A DNA stretch of 64,000 nucleotides from Gordonia amarae NBRC 15530 (GCF_000241345.1 NZ_BAED01000020.1:1-64000); one strand, 5' to 3'; counted from the first letter of the stretch, positions 45,195-54,531 are shown. The notes: generated by a model not told the origin, from the sequence alone. Program-made: numbers and translations.

Positions 45195-48100
45195 ATGTCT
45201 GAACTGAATACCGACCAGCAGGTAACCCTCGCCGACGAGGCCGAGCAGGCCGATGCGGGCACTCACGACACCGAGACCGCCGGCGGTATGACGGTCGAGG
45301 AGTTGCGCGCCTGGCTGCGCAACTGGGTCTCCAAGGCCGCCGGCCTGCCCGTCGACCAGATCGCCGACGACCGGCCGATGGACGAGTTCGGCCTGGCCTC
45401 GCGCGATGCGGTGTCACTGGCCGCCGACATCGAGGACCGCACCGGGGTGGTGCTCACCGCCACGGTCGCCTACAACCATCCGACCATCGCGTTGCTGGCC
45501 AAGCGCATCATCGAGGGCGACCCGGATGAGGGCAGGGGCGACGACGACCGCTTCTGGGAGCGTGAGCGCGCCGCCGCCGACGACATCGCGATCGTCGGTT
45601 TCGCCACCCGCTTCCCGGGCGCGGGCCACACCCCGGAGTCGACGTGGGAGGCGCTCGTCGCCGGCAAGTCGGGCATCAGCGACCTGCCCGAGGACCGCTG
45701 GTCGGAGTTCAAGCAGGACCCCAAGCTCGCCAAGATCATCGCCGACGCCAATGTGCAGGGCGGCTACCTCGACGACGTGAAGTCGTTCGACGCCGACTTC
45801 TTCCAGATGAGCCCGCGCGAGGTCGAGATGGTCGACCCGCAGCAGCGCCTGGCGCTGGAGCTGACCTGGGAGGCGCTCGAACACGCGCACATCCCCGCCA
45901 GCGACCTCAAGGGCGCCGACGTGGGCGTGTTCCTGGGCACCTCCACCAACGACTATCAGATGCTGGCCACGATGGGCCTGGGCGACGGCGCCTCCGACAC
46001 CGCCGCCTACGCGCTGACCGGCACCTCCACCTCGATCGTCGCCAACCGCGTCTCCTACTACTTCGACTTCCGCGGGCCGTCGGTCGCACTCGACACCGCC
46101 TGCTCGTCGTCGCTGGTGGCGGTGCATCAGGCGGTGCGCAGCCTGCGCAACGGTGAGTCGACGATCGCCCTGGCCGGTGGCGTCAATATGATCCTCACCC
46201 CGGCCGCGAGCCTGGGCTTCGACAGCATCGGCATGATCGCCGCCGACGGCAAGATCAAGACCTTCTCCGCCGACGCCGACGGCATCGGCCGCGCCGAGGG
46301 CGGCGGCGTGTTCGTCCTCAAGCGTGTCGCCGACGCCCGCCGCGACGGCGACCCGATCCTCGCGGTGATCGCCGGTTCGGCGGTCAACTCCGACGGCCGC
46401 TCCAACGGTCTGCCGGCCCCCAACCCGGAGGCGCAGGTCGACGTGCTGCGTTCGGCCTACGCCGACGCCGCGCTCGATCCGTCGTCGGTGGACTACGTCG
46501 AGGCGCACGGCACCGGCACGGTGCTCGGCGACCCGATCGAGGCCGACGCTCTCGGCCGCGTCGTGGGCCGCGGCCGCCTGCCCGGCAAGCCGCTGCTGAT
46601 GGGTTCGGTCAAGACCAATTACGGCCACATGGAGTCCGCGGCCGGGGCCGGTGCGCTCGCCAAGGTGGTGCTGTCGTTGCAGCACAACCAGATTCCGGCC
46701 TCCCTCAACTTCACCGAGCCCAACCCGTACATCCAGTTCGCGGCCAACAGCCTCGCAGTCACCACCGAGGCCACGGAATGGCCGCGCTACAGCGGTCACG
46801 CGGTCGCCGGTATCTCCGGTTTCGGTTTCGGCGGCACCAACGCCCACATCGTCGTCCGCGAAACCCTCCCCACCGACCTCGCCGACACACCCGCTTCGCC
46901 TACCTCGCCGGTTGAGGCGCGAGGAGCGCAAGCGACGAACCTCGAAACCACGCAAGCCGACAACGCCGACGCCGACGCCGATGACGACGAGTACCTGACC
47001 GAGGCCGAACGCGCGATCCTCGCCGCCCAGGCCCGAAAGTCCGAAACCGACACCACCGCAACCGAAAAGGACCAGGCCGAAGGCTTCGCCCCCTGCGCCG
47101 CCGAAGGATCTGTTGTCCCGCTGGTGGTCTCGGGCTTCCTGCCGTCGCGCCGCCGCAAGAGCGCCGCCGACATCGCCGACTGGCTCGAAACCGAAGCGGG
47201 ACAGACGGCTTCGCTGGTCAGCGTGGGCCGCACCCTGGCCTCCCGCAACCACGGCCGTTCCCGCGCGGTGGTCATGGCCCGCTCGCACGAAGACGCGATC
47301 AAGGGTCTGCGCGCGATCGCCGACGGCAAGTCCAACCCGATCGTGTACTCGGCCGACGCGCCCGACGCGGCGTCGGCGGTGTGGCTGCTGTCCGGGTACG
47401 GCTCGCAGCACCGCAAGATGGCCAAGCAGCTGTACACCGAGAACCCGGTGTTCGCCAAGTATCTCGACCGCGTCGACGAGTTCATCGACAACGAGCTCGG
47501 CTACAAGATCGCCGACCTCGTCCTCGACGACGAGGAGACCTATAACAGCGAATCGGCGCAGGTCGCGATCTACGCCATCCAGGTGTCGCTGTCGGACACG
47601 CTGCAGCACTTCGGTGCCAAACCCGGTGTGCTGGTGCCGCATTCGATGGGTGAGGCGTCGGCCGCCTACATCTCCGGCGGTCTGTCGCTGGAGGACGCCA
47701 CCCGGGTGATCTGCCAGCGTTCGCGGCTGATGGCCGAGGGCGAGGCCGGTCTGTCCGAGGACGAGATCCGCAACATGGCGCTGGTCGAGTACTCGGCCGA
47801 CGACATCACCGGCGTGCTCGTGGACTACCCGGATCTGGAGATCTGCGTGTACGCCGCGCCCACGCACACCGTGATCGGCGGGCCCCCGGATCAGGTCGAC
47901 GCCATCCTGGCCCGCGCCGAGGCCGAGGGCAAGCTGGGCCGCAAGCTGCTCACCAAGGGCGCCAGCCATACCGAGCAGGTCGAGCCGATCCTGGGTGAAC
48001 TCGCCTACGAGATCGCCGGAATCGGACCGCGGCCACTGGAATACGGCATCTACAGCTCCATCGACTGCGAGGAGTTCTACCGTCCCGGCGGCAAGCCGAT

Positions 48101-50588
48101 CCATGAGGTGGAGTACTTCCTCAAGGGCCTGCGCCACTCGGTGTGGTTCGCCCAGGCTGTCGCGAAAACCGTTGAGGCAGGCCACCGTACGTTCCTGGAG
48201 CTCTCGCCCAACCCGGCGGTGCTGATCTCCGTGGCCGGCACCACCTTCGGCGCCGGCGTGCACAACGCCGAACTCATCGAGACGCTGCGGCGCAAGGAGG
48301 ACGAGAGCTTCGGCGTCATCAACGCGCTGATGAAGCTGTACGTCCACGGTCACCCGGTCGATGTCGCCGCGCTGTTCGGTGTCGATGACGCCGACCGCAG
48401 CGGTGGTTACGCCGCCGTGCCGCGCACCCGCTTCGAGCGCAAGGAATTCTGGCTCACCGCAAGCTATTCGGCGGGTGGCACCGGAACCGCGCCGGGCGCG
48501 CACGTCGCCCTGCCCGACGGCCGGCACGCCTGGGAGGTCAACGCCTCGGCCGTCACCGACCCGCGAGCGCTGGTCGCCGCGGCCGCCGGTCAGGTCCTGT
48601 CCGGCGTCACCGTCGGGGCCGTCGAAACCCACGCGCCTATCCCCGCGTCGGGCACCGTCACCACCACGCTCAGCCCGCACCCGGGTGGCGCGTCGGTGGC
48701 GATGTACGCCCAGGACGGCAAGAACTTCCGGCTCCTGTTCGAGGCCGCGGTGACCGCCGGATCGGTGCCGCCACAGACCGCCGCCGACGCCGAGACCTCG
48801 CCCGCCGCGGTCTTCGCCGACAACACCCTCGTCGTCGAAGACGAGATCGTCGAGAACGCCGGCGACAGGTGGACGCCCGAATCCGGTGAGTCCGTGCATG
48901 ATCGGCTCGCCACCATCGTCGGCGAGTCGATGGGCTACGACCCGCAGGACCTGCCGTTCGAGGTGCCGCTGATCGACCTTGGTCTCGACTCGCTGATGGC
49001 GGTGCGCATCAAGAACCGTGTCGAGTATGAGTTCGACATCCCGCAGCTGCAGCTGCAGGCGATGCGCTCGGCCTGCCTGGCCGACGTCGAGAAGTTCACG
49101 GCGTTCGCGGTCACCCACCGTGACCAGCTCGACAACCTCGCCGAGAACGCCGCCGCCGGTGGCGAACTCAACACCGAGGCCATCAACGCCTACATCGACG
49201 AGCAGCTGGCCAAGGATGCCGCCTCCTCTTCGTCGCCGGTTGAGGTCACTGCTTCGTCTGACGAGGCGACCTCGTCGTCGCCGGTTGAGGTCACTGCTTC
49301 GTCTGACGAGGCGACCTCGTCGTCGCCGGTTGAGGTCACTGCTTCGTCTGGCGAGGCGACCTCGTCGTCGCCGGTTGAGGTGCGAGGAGCGCAAGCGACG
49401 AGCCTCGAAACCCCGCAGGCCGACAATGTCCCGGCAATCCCCGTCGCGGACTCCATCTCCTCCCAGGAGGCGGCGGCCGCCGCGGCCGGATCCGACGTCC
49501 CGCCCCGCGACGCCGCCGAACGCCTCACCTTCGGCGTCTACGCGGTGATCACCAAGAAGTCGGCGGGCGGCATCTTCAACAAGTTGCCCGTCCTCGACGA
49601 GGACACCGCGCAGGCCCTCACCGACCGCCTCAACGAACGCACCGGCGGCGACATCGACATCGAGGACATCCTCGACTCCGAGACCATCGAGGAGATGTCG
49701 AACTACGTCCGCGAATACCTCGACGCCGCAGCCGATGTCGACGGATTCGTGCGCTACCTGCGGCTGGTGCCCGAAGGCAAGAAGTCCTACGACACCACCG
49801 CAGGCGACCCGGTGCCGGTGCTGCTGTTCCATCCCGCGGGCGGCAACACCTCCGCCTACGAGACCCTGCTCAAGCGGCTGCCCGCCGACCAGCCGGTCAT
49901 CGGCTTCGACCGCGTCGAGGGGTCGATGGAAGAGCGGGTCCGCCAGTACCTGCCGCGGATCCGGGAGGTGCAGCCGCACGGACCGTACGTGTTCGTCGGC
50001 TGGTCCCTCGGCGGCGGCCTCGCCTACGGCGCCGCGCAACTCATGCGGGAAGAGGGAGAGGAGGTCGCGTTCATCGGCCTCATCGACACCGTGATGCCGG
50101 CCGAACGCGAGATCGAGACCCCCGAGACCAAACGGGCCCGCCTCGAACGGTGGAAAGACTTCGCGGTCAAGACCTACGACCTCGATCCCGACGTCCCGAT
50201 CCCCATGGACCGGCTCGTCGAGGCCGACGACGAGGGCCAGTTCCGCATCATCATGGAGATGGTGTCGATGTCGGGCGCCAAGATCCCCGGCGGCATCATC
50301 GAACATCAGCGCACCTCGTTCATCGACAACCGCGCCCTGGCCAACATCGAACCGTCCGCCTACGACGGCAAGGTGGTGCTGTACCGGGCCGACCGCATGC
50401 ACGACGGCGCCATCGAACTCGACCCGCAGTGGGCCAAGATCGACGCCGACGGCGGCTGGGGCCCCATCGTGTCCGACCTGGAGATCGTGCAGATCGGCGG
50501 CGATCACCTGTCGATGGTCGACGAACCGTACATCTCGACGATCGGGGCCGACCTCACCGCGCGCCTGCGCGGCCTTGGTAAGAACTGA
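45195..50588 (+). CDS. pks13: Polyketide synthase Pks13 (mycolic acid condensase)
   Basis: 1797 residues, order ACP-KS-AT-ACP-TE. The first ACP has S69 in FGLASRDAV; the ketosynthase has C303 in DTACSSSL; the acyltransferase has S817 in HSMGEA; the second ACP has S1266 in LGLDSLMA; the thioesterase has S1604 in GWSLGG. It condenses meromycolyl and carboxyacyl chains into the mycolate skeleton and passes it to trehalose. TAGTCT ends 7 nt before ATG and there is no Shine-Dalgarno sequence, so a leaderless start is likely. Oddly, two copies of a genome-dispersed palindromic repeat are translated in its linkers (residues about 572-585 and 1393-1406), and three 15-residue tandem repeats lie at 1346-1390. 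Confidence 0.97.
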   Translation: MSELNTDQQVTLADEAEQADAGTHDTETAGGMTVEELRAWLRNWVSKAAGLPVDQIADDRPMDEFGLASRDAVSLAADIEDRTGVVLTATVAYNHPTIALLAKRIIEGDPDEGRGDDDRFWERERAAADDIAIVGFATRFPGAGHTPESTWEALVAGKSGISDLPEDRWSEFKQDPKLAKIIADANVQGGYLDDVKSFDADFFQMSPREVEMVDPQQRLALELTWEALEHAHIPASDLKGADVGVFLGTSTNDYQMLATMGLGDGASDTAAYALTGTSTSIVANRVSYYFDFRGPSVALDTACSSSLVAVHQAVRSLRNGESTIALAGGVNMILTPAASLGFDSIGMIAADGKIKTFSADADGIGRAEGGGVFVLKRVADARRDGDPILAVIAGSAVNSDGRSNGLPAPNPEAQVDVLRSAYADAALDPSSVDYVEAHGTGTVLGDPIEADALGRVVGRGRLPGKPLLMGSVKTNYGHMESAAGAGALAKVVLSLQHNQIPASLNFTEPNPYIQFAANSLAVTTEATEWPRYSGHAVAGISGFGFGGTNAHIVVRETLPTDLADTPASPTSPVEARGAQATNLETTQADNADADADDDEYLTEAERAILAAQARKSETDTTATEKDQAEGFAPCAAEGSVVPLVVSGFLPSRRRKSAADIADWLETEAGQTASLVSVGRTLASRNHGRSRAVVMARSHEDAIKGLRAIADGKSNPIVYSADAPDAASAVWLLSGYGSQHRKMAKQLYTENPVFAKYLDRVDEFIDNELGYKIADLVLDDEETYNSESAQVAIYAIQVSLSDTLQHFGAKPGVLVPHSMGEASAAYISGGLSLEDATRVICQRSRLMAEGEAGLSEDEIRNMALVEYSADDITGVLVDYPDLEICVYAAPTHTVIGGPPDQVDAILARAEAEGKLGRKLLTKGASHTEQVEPILGELAYEIAGIGPRPLEYGIYSSIDCEEFYRPGGKPIHEVEYFLKGLRHSVWFAQAVAKTVEAGHRTFLELSPNPAVLISVAGTTFGAGVHNAELIETLRRKEDESFGVINALMKLYVHGHPVDVAALFGVDDADRSGGYAAVPRTRFERKEFWLTASYSAGGTGTAPGAHVALPDGRHAWEVNASAVTDPRALVAAAAGQVLSGVTVGAVETHAPIPASGTVTTTLSPHPGGASVAMYAQDGKNFRLLFEAAVTAGSVPPQTAADAETSPAAVFADNTLVVEDEIVENAGDRWTPESGESVHDRLATIVGESMGYDPQDLPFEVPLIDLGLDSLMAVRIKNRVEYEFDIPQLQLQAMRSACLADVEKFTAFAVTHRDQLDNLAENAAAGGELNTEAINAYIDEQLAKDAASSSSPVEVTASSDEATSSSPVEVTASSDEATSSSPVEVTASSGEATSSSPVEVRGAQATSLETPQADNVPAIPVADSISSQEAAAAAAGSDVPPRDAAERLTFGVYAVITKKSAGGIFNKLPVLDEDTAQALTDRLNERTGGDIDIEDILDSETIEEMSNYVREYLDAAADVDGFVRYLRLVPEGKKSYDTTAGDPVPVLLFHPAGGNTSAYETLLKRLPADQPVIGFDRVEGSMEERVRQYLPRIREVQPHGPYVFVGWSLGGGLAYGAAQLMREEGEEVAFIGLIDTVMPAEREIETPETKRARLERWKDFAVKTYDLDPDVPIPMDRLVEADDEGQFRIIMEMVSMSGAKIPGGIIEHQRTSFIDNRALANIEPSAYDGKVVLYRADRMHDGAIELDPQWAKIDADGGWGPIVSDLEIVQIGGDHLSMVDEPYISTIGADLTARLRGLGKN
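46910..46949 (+). repeat. Family A repeat, copy 4, inside pks13 (KS-AT linker)
   Basis: The element GGTTGAGG to CTCGAAACC is translated as VEARGAQATNLET. Its flanks (CGCC before, GCCGACAA after) are shared with other copies, so the whole insertion is longer than 40 nt. Confidence 0.85.
49230..49364 (+). repeat. Three 45-bp in-frame tandem repeats in pks13
   Basis: Units start at 49230, 49275 and 49320 and encode SSPVEVTASSDEATS (the third has G for D). Each begins with the same CGCCGGTTGAGGT sequence that starts the family A repeat immediately downstream. Confidence 0.9.
49373..49412 (+). repeat. Family A repeat, copy 5, inside pks13 (ACP-TE linker)
   Basis: Translated as VEVRGAQATSLET, in the same reading frame as copy 4. 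It follows directly on the tandem repeats. Confidence 0.88.
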
Positions 50589-50637
50589 CAGGCTTGGTAA
50601 AAACAAGCTCACGGGCTTGGTAAAACTGAGCAGAGCG

Positions 50638-50664
50638 GGGGACGTCCCCTTCAGGCGTCCCCCG
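50638..50664. terminator. Hairpin between pks13 and accD4
   Basis: GGGGGACG pairs with CGTCCCCC. Three CTTGGTAA words (50574, 50594, 50617), spaced 20 and 23 bp, precede it across the pks13 stop codon. It may attenuate read-through into accD4. Confidence 0.5.
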
Positions 50665-50717
50665 GCCACCGAGCCACCGACAGCGAAACCGGTGGGCCGA
50701 AGGGAAGTGGAGCGCGA

Positions 50718-52265
50718 ATGAACACGACAGCCGAGAAGCTGGCCGACCTGCGGGCCAAGCTCGAAGCGTCACGGGAGCCCGGCGGCGCCAAGGCTGTCGC
50801 CAAACGTGCCAAGAAAGGCATCCCGTCCCCGCGCGAACGTCTTGAGATGCTCTTCGACCCCGGCACCTTCGTCGAATTCGGTGCGCTCGTCAAAACGCCC
50901 GGCGCCGCCGAATCCGGCTACGGTGACGGCGTCGTCACCGGCCACGGCCGCGTCCACGGCCGCCCCGTCGCCGCCTTCTCCCACGACCAGACCGTGTACG
51001 GCGGCTCCGTCGGCGAGATGTTCGGCCGCAAGGTCTGCTACCTGATGGAGTGGGCCGGCAAACTCGGCTGCCCTATCGTCGGCATCAACGACTCCGGCGG
51101 CGCCCGCATCCAGGACGCCGTCGTCTCCCTCGCCTGGTACGGCGAAATGGCCAAACACGGCGAACTGCTGTCCGGCCTCACCCCGCAGATCTCGGTCATC
51201 CTCGGCAAATGCGCCGGCGGCGCCGTGTACTGCCCGGCCAACACCGACGTCCTCGTCGGCGTTGAGGACAACAGCTACATGTTCCTCACCGGCCCCGAGG
51301 TCATCAAACAGGTCTCCGGCGAAGACGTCTCACCCGAAGACCTCGGCAGCGCCCACAACCAGGCCCGCTGGGGCAACCTGCACCACGTCGCCCCCGACGA
51401 GAAGTCCGTCTTCGAATGGGTCCGCGACTACCTCGAATACATGCCGTCGAGCGCCCACGAAGAGCCGCCGATCATCAACCCCGGCCTCGAACCGGAGATC
51501 ACCGAATCGGATCTGACGCTCAACGAGTACATGCCCGACAGCGACAACGCGCCCTACGACATACACGAGATCATCATGCGCGTCTTCGACGACGGCTCGT
51601 TCCACGAGATCGGTGAACTGTACGCGCCCAGCATCATCACCGGCTTCTCCCGCGTCGACGGCCGCTCCGTCGGCGTCGTCGCCAACCAGCCCGCCGTCAT
51701 GGGCGGCGTCCTCGACACCGACAGCTCCGAGAAAGCCACCCGTTTCATCCGGCTCTGCGATGCCTACAGCATCCCGCTCGTCTTCCTCGTCGACACCCCC
51801 GGCGTTCTGCCCGGCCTCGCCGAAGAACAAAAAGGCACCATCCGCCGCTCCGGCCGCCTCGGCTTCGCCTACGTCGAGGCCTGCGTCCCCAAGGTCACCG
51901 TCGTCCTGCGCAAGGCCTACGGCGGCGCCTACGCCGTCATGGGCTCCAAGCACCTCGGCGCCGACATCAACTTCGCCTGGCCCACCGCCAAGATCGCCGT
52001 CATGGGTGCCGAATCGGCCGCCGCCATCCTCACCCGCCGCCAGACCGAGAACATGTCCGCCGCCGACGCCGACCGCGTCCGCCGCGACTTCATCGACTTC
52101 TACAACCTGACAATGGCCACCCCCTACCAGGCAGCCGAACGCGGCTACATCGACGCCGTCATCGAACCCGCCACCACCCGCCTCGAGATCCGCAAGGCCC
52201 TCGCCCAGATCCGCGACAAACAGCACCACATCATCGAACGCAAGCACCTGCTGATGCCGATCTGA
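50718..52265 (+). CDS. accD4: Acyl-CoA carboxylase beta subunit (carboxyltransferase) AccD4
   Basis: 515 residues, a biotin-dependent carboxyltransferase. The N-terminal half has [14 protein letters not shown] [35 protein letters not shown] and the oxyanion segment [14 protein letters not shown]. The C-terminal half has [16 protein letters not shown] and [13 protein letters not shown]. With AccA3 and AccD5 it carboxylates long acyl-CoA to give the alpha-branch extender for Pks13. ATG with GGGAAGTGGAG upstream. Last gene of the mycolate cluster; repeats follow immediately. Confidence 0.95.
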   Translation: MNTTAEKLADLRAKLEASREPGGAKAVAKRAKKGIPSPRERLEMLFDPGTFVEFGALVKTPGAAESGYGDGVVTGHGRVHGRPVAAFSHDQTVYGGSVGEMFGRKVCYLMEWAGKLGCPIVGINDSGGARIQDAVVSLAWYGEMAKHGELLSGLTPQISVILGKCAGGAVYCPANTDVLVGVEDNSYMFLTGPEVIKQVSGEDVSPEDLGSAHNQARWGNLHHVAPDEKSVFEWVRDYLEYMPSSAHEEPPIINPGLEPEITESDLTLNEYMPDSDNAPYDIHEIIMRVFDDGSFHEIGELYAPSIITGFSRVDGRSVGVVANQPAVMGGVLDTDSSEKATRFIRLCDAYSIPLVFLVDTPGVLPGLAEEQKGTIRRSGRLGFAYVEACVPKVTVVLRKAYGGAYAVMGSKHLGADINFAWPTAKIAVMGAESAAAILTRRQTENMSAADADRVRRDFIDFYNLTMATPYQAAERGYIDAVIEPATTRLEIRKALAQIRDKQHHIIERKHLLMPI

Positions 52266-52271
52266 TTGGTC

Positions 52272-52380
52272 GGGTTGATTTTTGGTCCCTTGTTCCCCGT
52301 TCTTCCTCAATCGCTCGACGGTCGCAAGCTCCCTTACTCGCTCAATCGTCCAGAACGGGGTCGGGGCCAAAAACCAACCC
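52272..52380. repeat. Dispersed palindromic repeat, family B, copy 3
   Basis: Arms GGGTTGATTTTTGGTCCC and GGGGCCAAAAACCAACCC, then CCCCGTTCTT and AGAACGGGG, enclose the family core GGTCGCAAGCTCCC. It starts 7 nt after accD4. Confidence 0.82.
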
Positions 52381-52385
52381 TCCCG

Positions 52386-52626
52386 CGGCCAAACATGTGG
52401 TCTTCTTGGCATCGGCCTGTTGCGGTGTGTGATGCGGCGGGCCTGAGTTTTTGGGTCCTCGGACCCCTGTCTTCCTCCTGCGCTCGACGGTCGCAAGCTC
52501 CCTTACTCGCTTAGTCGTCCAGACAGGGGCGGGCCCAATAACTCAACCCGCCTGGGCGGCCGAACATGTGGTCGTCTTGGCATCGGCCTGTTGCGGTGTG
52601 TGATGCGGCGGGCCTGAGTTTTAGGT
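52386..52626 (+). repeat. 70-bp direct repeat flanking family B copy 4
   Basis: Segments 52386-52455 and 52557-52626 agree except for a few bases (both contain ATCGGCCTGTTGCGGTGTGT). The start of the unit also follows repeat B2 (37752 onward, GGCGGCCAAACAGGTGGTCG). The 450-bp gap 52266-52715 is made almost only of repeats. Confidence 0.8.
52437..52552. repeat. Dispersed palindromic repeat, family B, copy 4
   Basis: Outer arms start GGCGGGCCTGAGTTTTTGGG and end ACTCAACCCGCC. Inner arms CCCCTGTCTT and AGACAGGGG differ from copy 3 by paired changes. Confidence 0.8.
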
Positions 52627-52636
52627 GCCCCTCGCC

Positions 52637-52676
52637 GGTTGAGGTGTGAGGAGCGTTAGCGACGAGCCTCGAAACC
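52637..52676 (+). repeat. Dispersed palindromic repeat, family A, copy 6
   Basis: A 40-nt element between repeat B4 and the TetR gene. Confidence 0.85.
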
Positions 52677-52715
52677 TGGTGCGCCGACAGTGTTTTCACA
52701 CGCTCGAAATCGCGG

Positions 52716-53282
52716 TCACAATACCCGTCGGGCGGCCTCTGCGATGGTGTCGGCGACGGACTCGTACGAGACATGCCCGGTCCCGGCGCGGACGATGGCG
52801 CCGGTGTAGATGAGCTCGAGCAGATCGATGAGACCGGGATCGGTATCGGGGCCGGTGGCCTCGGTCAGCCGATCACGGATCTCGGTGTACAGCTGTAACC
52901 TCAGTTCATCGACTTCAGGGTCGTCGCTCTGCAGTGCACGGGAGGCCGCGCGGCCGAAGTCCGGTTCGTCGCCGACAGCCAGCGCCAGACCACGCAGCGT
53001 GGCGATGACCCGATCCTCAAGACCGTCTTCGGGTAGGTCGATCGTCACCTCGGACAGGCGTCGCAGGTACTCCTCGGCGATCAGGTGTTCCTTCGACGAG
53101 AAGTAGATGTAGGCCGTCGCCCGCGTGACACCGGCCCGGCGTGCCACGTCCTGAACCGTGAGGTCCCCGTAACGGGACTCACGCAGCGCCTCCACGGTGG
53201 CGGTGCCCAGACGACGCACGGTGTCGGCACGCTTTCCGGTCAGCCGGCGCCGGGTTCCCGGCGTCGGATGAGAAGTTGACAT
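52716..53282 (-). CDS. TetR-family transcriptional regulator
   Basis: 188 residues. The N-terminal DNA-binding domain has a helix-turn-helix LTVQDVARRAGVTRATAYIYFSSKEHLIAEEYL (about 41-73), followed by an all-helical ligand domain with no recognisable ligand signature. The ATG at 53282 is chosen because a minus-strand TAGTGT lies 8 nt upstream (leaderless type); the GTG four codons earlier is also possible. It lies just downstream of the SDR gene on the same strand and probably controls the divergent SDR and NTF2/alcohol dehydrogenase promoters (inference). Confidence 0.85.
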   Translation of the reverse strand: MSTSHPTPGTRRRLTGKRADTVRRLGTATVEALRESRYGDLTVQDVARRAGVTRATAYIYFSSKEHLIAEEYLRRLSEVTIDLPEDGLEDRVIATLRGLALAVGDEPDFGRAASRALQSDDPEVDELRLQLYTEIRDRLTEATGPDTDPGLIDLLELIYTGAIVRAGTGHVSYESVADTIAEAARRVL

Positions 53283-53293
53283 GTGTATGGACA

Positions 53294-54319
53294 CTACTCG
53301 GCACGGCGTTTCGCCTCTCGTCGGAGCCGGGCCTGCTCGTCGAACCAGATGGCGGCCTCCCGCAGAACCTCCGGTGCCGGGGTGGGCTGCCAGCCGAGTT
53401 CACGAACGGCCTTCCCATGGTCCAGTCTCGGGATCACGTGCATGAGCCGGGCGGTCTGTCTGGTGAGCCGGCCGTTGTCGCGCCGCCGCAGCCGCGCGAA
53501 CACCTCACCGACCGCACCGGCCGCCGACATCACCTGTCGTGGCACGCCCAGCGCCGGCGGCCTCCTGCCGATCGCCGTGCAGGCGATGTCGTTGATCTCG
53601 CGGGCACTCAGGAATCGTTCGGCAACGATGTACCGTTCACCGGGCCGTCCCCGCTCACCGGCCAGTATCAGCGCGCGAGCCGCATCCCGCACCCCGACGA
53701 CCTCCGATGCCACACCCCGGATATAGAACGGCATCGCACCGGTCAGTGTGTCCGACAGCAGCCGGCCATGTGGAGTGGGCAGCCAGTCGCCGGGTCCGTA
53801 GGTATTGGCCACGCACATCGCGACCGCGGGCAGTCCGTGCTCGCGATGGTAGTCCAGCACCAGATTCTCGGCGGCCACCCGGGCGGCGACGTACTCGCCA
53901 CCTTTGTCGGACCAATTATGGTGCACCACTTCGGTTGCGAGACCGGATTCGGCGATACCGATCGTCGCCATCGAACTGGTGAACACGAACTTGCCCACCT
54001 GCGGAAAGGTGATCGCGACGTCGAGCACCTGCCGGAGACCGTCCACATTGGTGCGCCACAGGGGTGCCGGATCGCGCAGCCATGGCCGGGCGTCGACCAC
54101 ACAGTAGTACACCTCGTCGCAGCCGGTCATCGCCCGGCGGATCGACTCGTCGTCGAAGATGTCGCCGTGCACCACCTCGACCGGCAGACCGTCAACGGAT
54201 CGGGTCGAGCTCGACGGCCGCAGCAGGGCTCGCACGTCATGGCCGTCGTCGGCGAGGAGTCGCACGACGTGTCCGCCGAGGAATCCGCTAGCTCCGATCA
54301 CCAGCTTCTTTGCTCGCAT
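53294..54319 (-). CDS. NAD(P)-dependent epimerase/dehydratase-like extended SDR
   Basis: 341 residues. The N-terminal Rossmann motif is LVIGASGFLGGHVVRLL, then a VHGDIFDDESI segment, FTSSMATIG with the active-site Ser/Thr region, and the catalytic Tyr in GGEYVAARVAAE. The usual YxxxK lysine is an arginine here (YVAAR), so activity may be altered. Substrates of this subgroup are often dihydroflavonol-, sterol- or sugar-like; none can be assigned. The ATG at 54319 follows TATCGT by 6 nt on the minus strand (leaderless type); upstream ATG codons in the frame are not used. Confidence 0.82.
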   Translation of the reverse strand: MRAKKLVIGASGFLGGHVVRLLADDGHDVRALLRPSSSTRSVDGLPVEVVHGDIFDDESIRRAMTGCDEVYYCVVDARPWLRDPAPLWRTNVDGLRQVLDVAITFPQVGKFVFTSSMATIGIAESGLATEVVHHNWSDKGGEYVAARVAAENLVLDYHREHGLPAVAMCVANTYGPGDWLPTPHGRLLSDTLTGAMPFYIRGVASEVVGVRDAARALILAGERGRPGERYIVAERFLSAREINDIACTAIGRRPPALGVPRQVMSAAGAVGEVFARLRRRDNGRLTRQTARLMHVIPRLDHGKAVRELGWQPTPAPEVLREAAIWFDEQARLRREAKRRAE

Positions 54320-54341
54320 GCGAGGACGATAGGCCAATTAC

Positions 54342-54369
54342 TTGACGCATGACAAGACACATGTCTATT
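54342..54369 (+). promoter_or_regulatory. Divergent promoter with small inverted repeat
   Basis: TTGACG, 16 nt, TCTATT. AGACA-CA-TGTCT (54355-54366) overlaps the -10, and a wider GACAAGACA / TGTCT..TTGTC symmetry surrounds it. A good place for the TetR repressor. The SDR -10 (TATCGT on the minus strand, 54326-54331) is adjacent. Confidence 0.45.
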
Positions 54370-54438
54370 TTTGTCGGTGGCATCGGATTGTGGTGCCGCA
54401 CACACCGATGCCCACCGGCCGTATGCGAGGAAGAGCAC

Positions 54439-54531
54439 ATGACCAACCGCACGACAGCGGACACGCTCTGCGTGTTCCAGATGCCAACCGGAATGCCTGT
54501 GCTGAATACGGCTCCGGCGGTGGCGTCGTGA
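54439..54531 (+). CDS. Short upstream peptide ORF, 30 residues
   Basis: ATG with GAGGAAGAGC upstream. The peptide has one cysteine (TLCVF) and two MP pairs, and its stop overlaps the next start (GTGA). It may be a leader peptide coupling translation of the NTF2-like gene, or a ribosomal start-site artefact. Family not recognised. Confidence 0.35.
   Translation: MTNRTTADTLCVFQMPTGMPVLNTAPAVAS

Noticed and set aside
45414-50669. 1751-codon open frame antisense to pks13
   Set aside because: Long antisense frames are expected opposite GC-rich genes; the translation is rich in Arg/Gly/Val/His with no domain, while pks13 on the other strand has all five domains.
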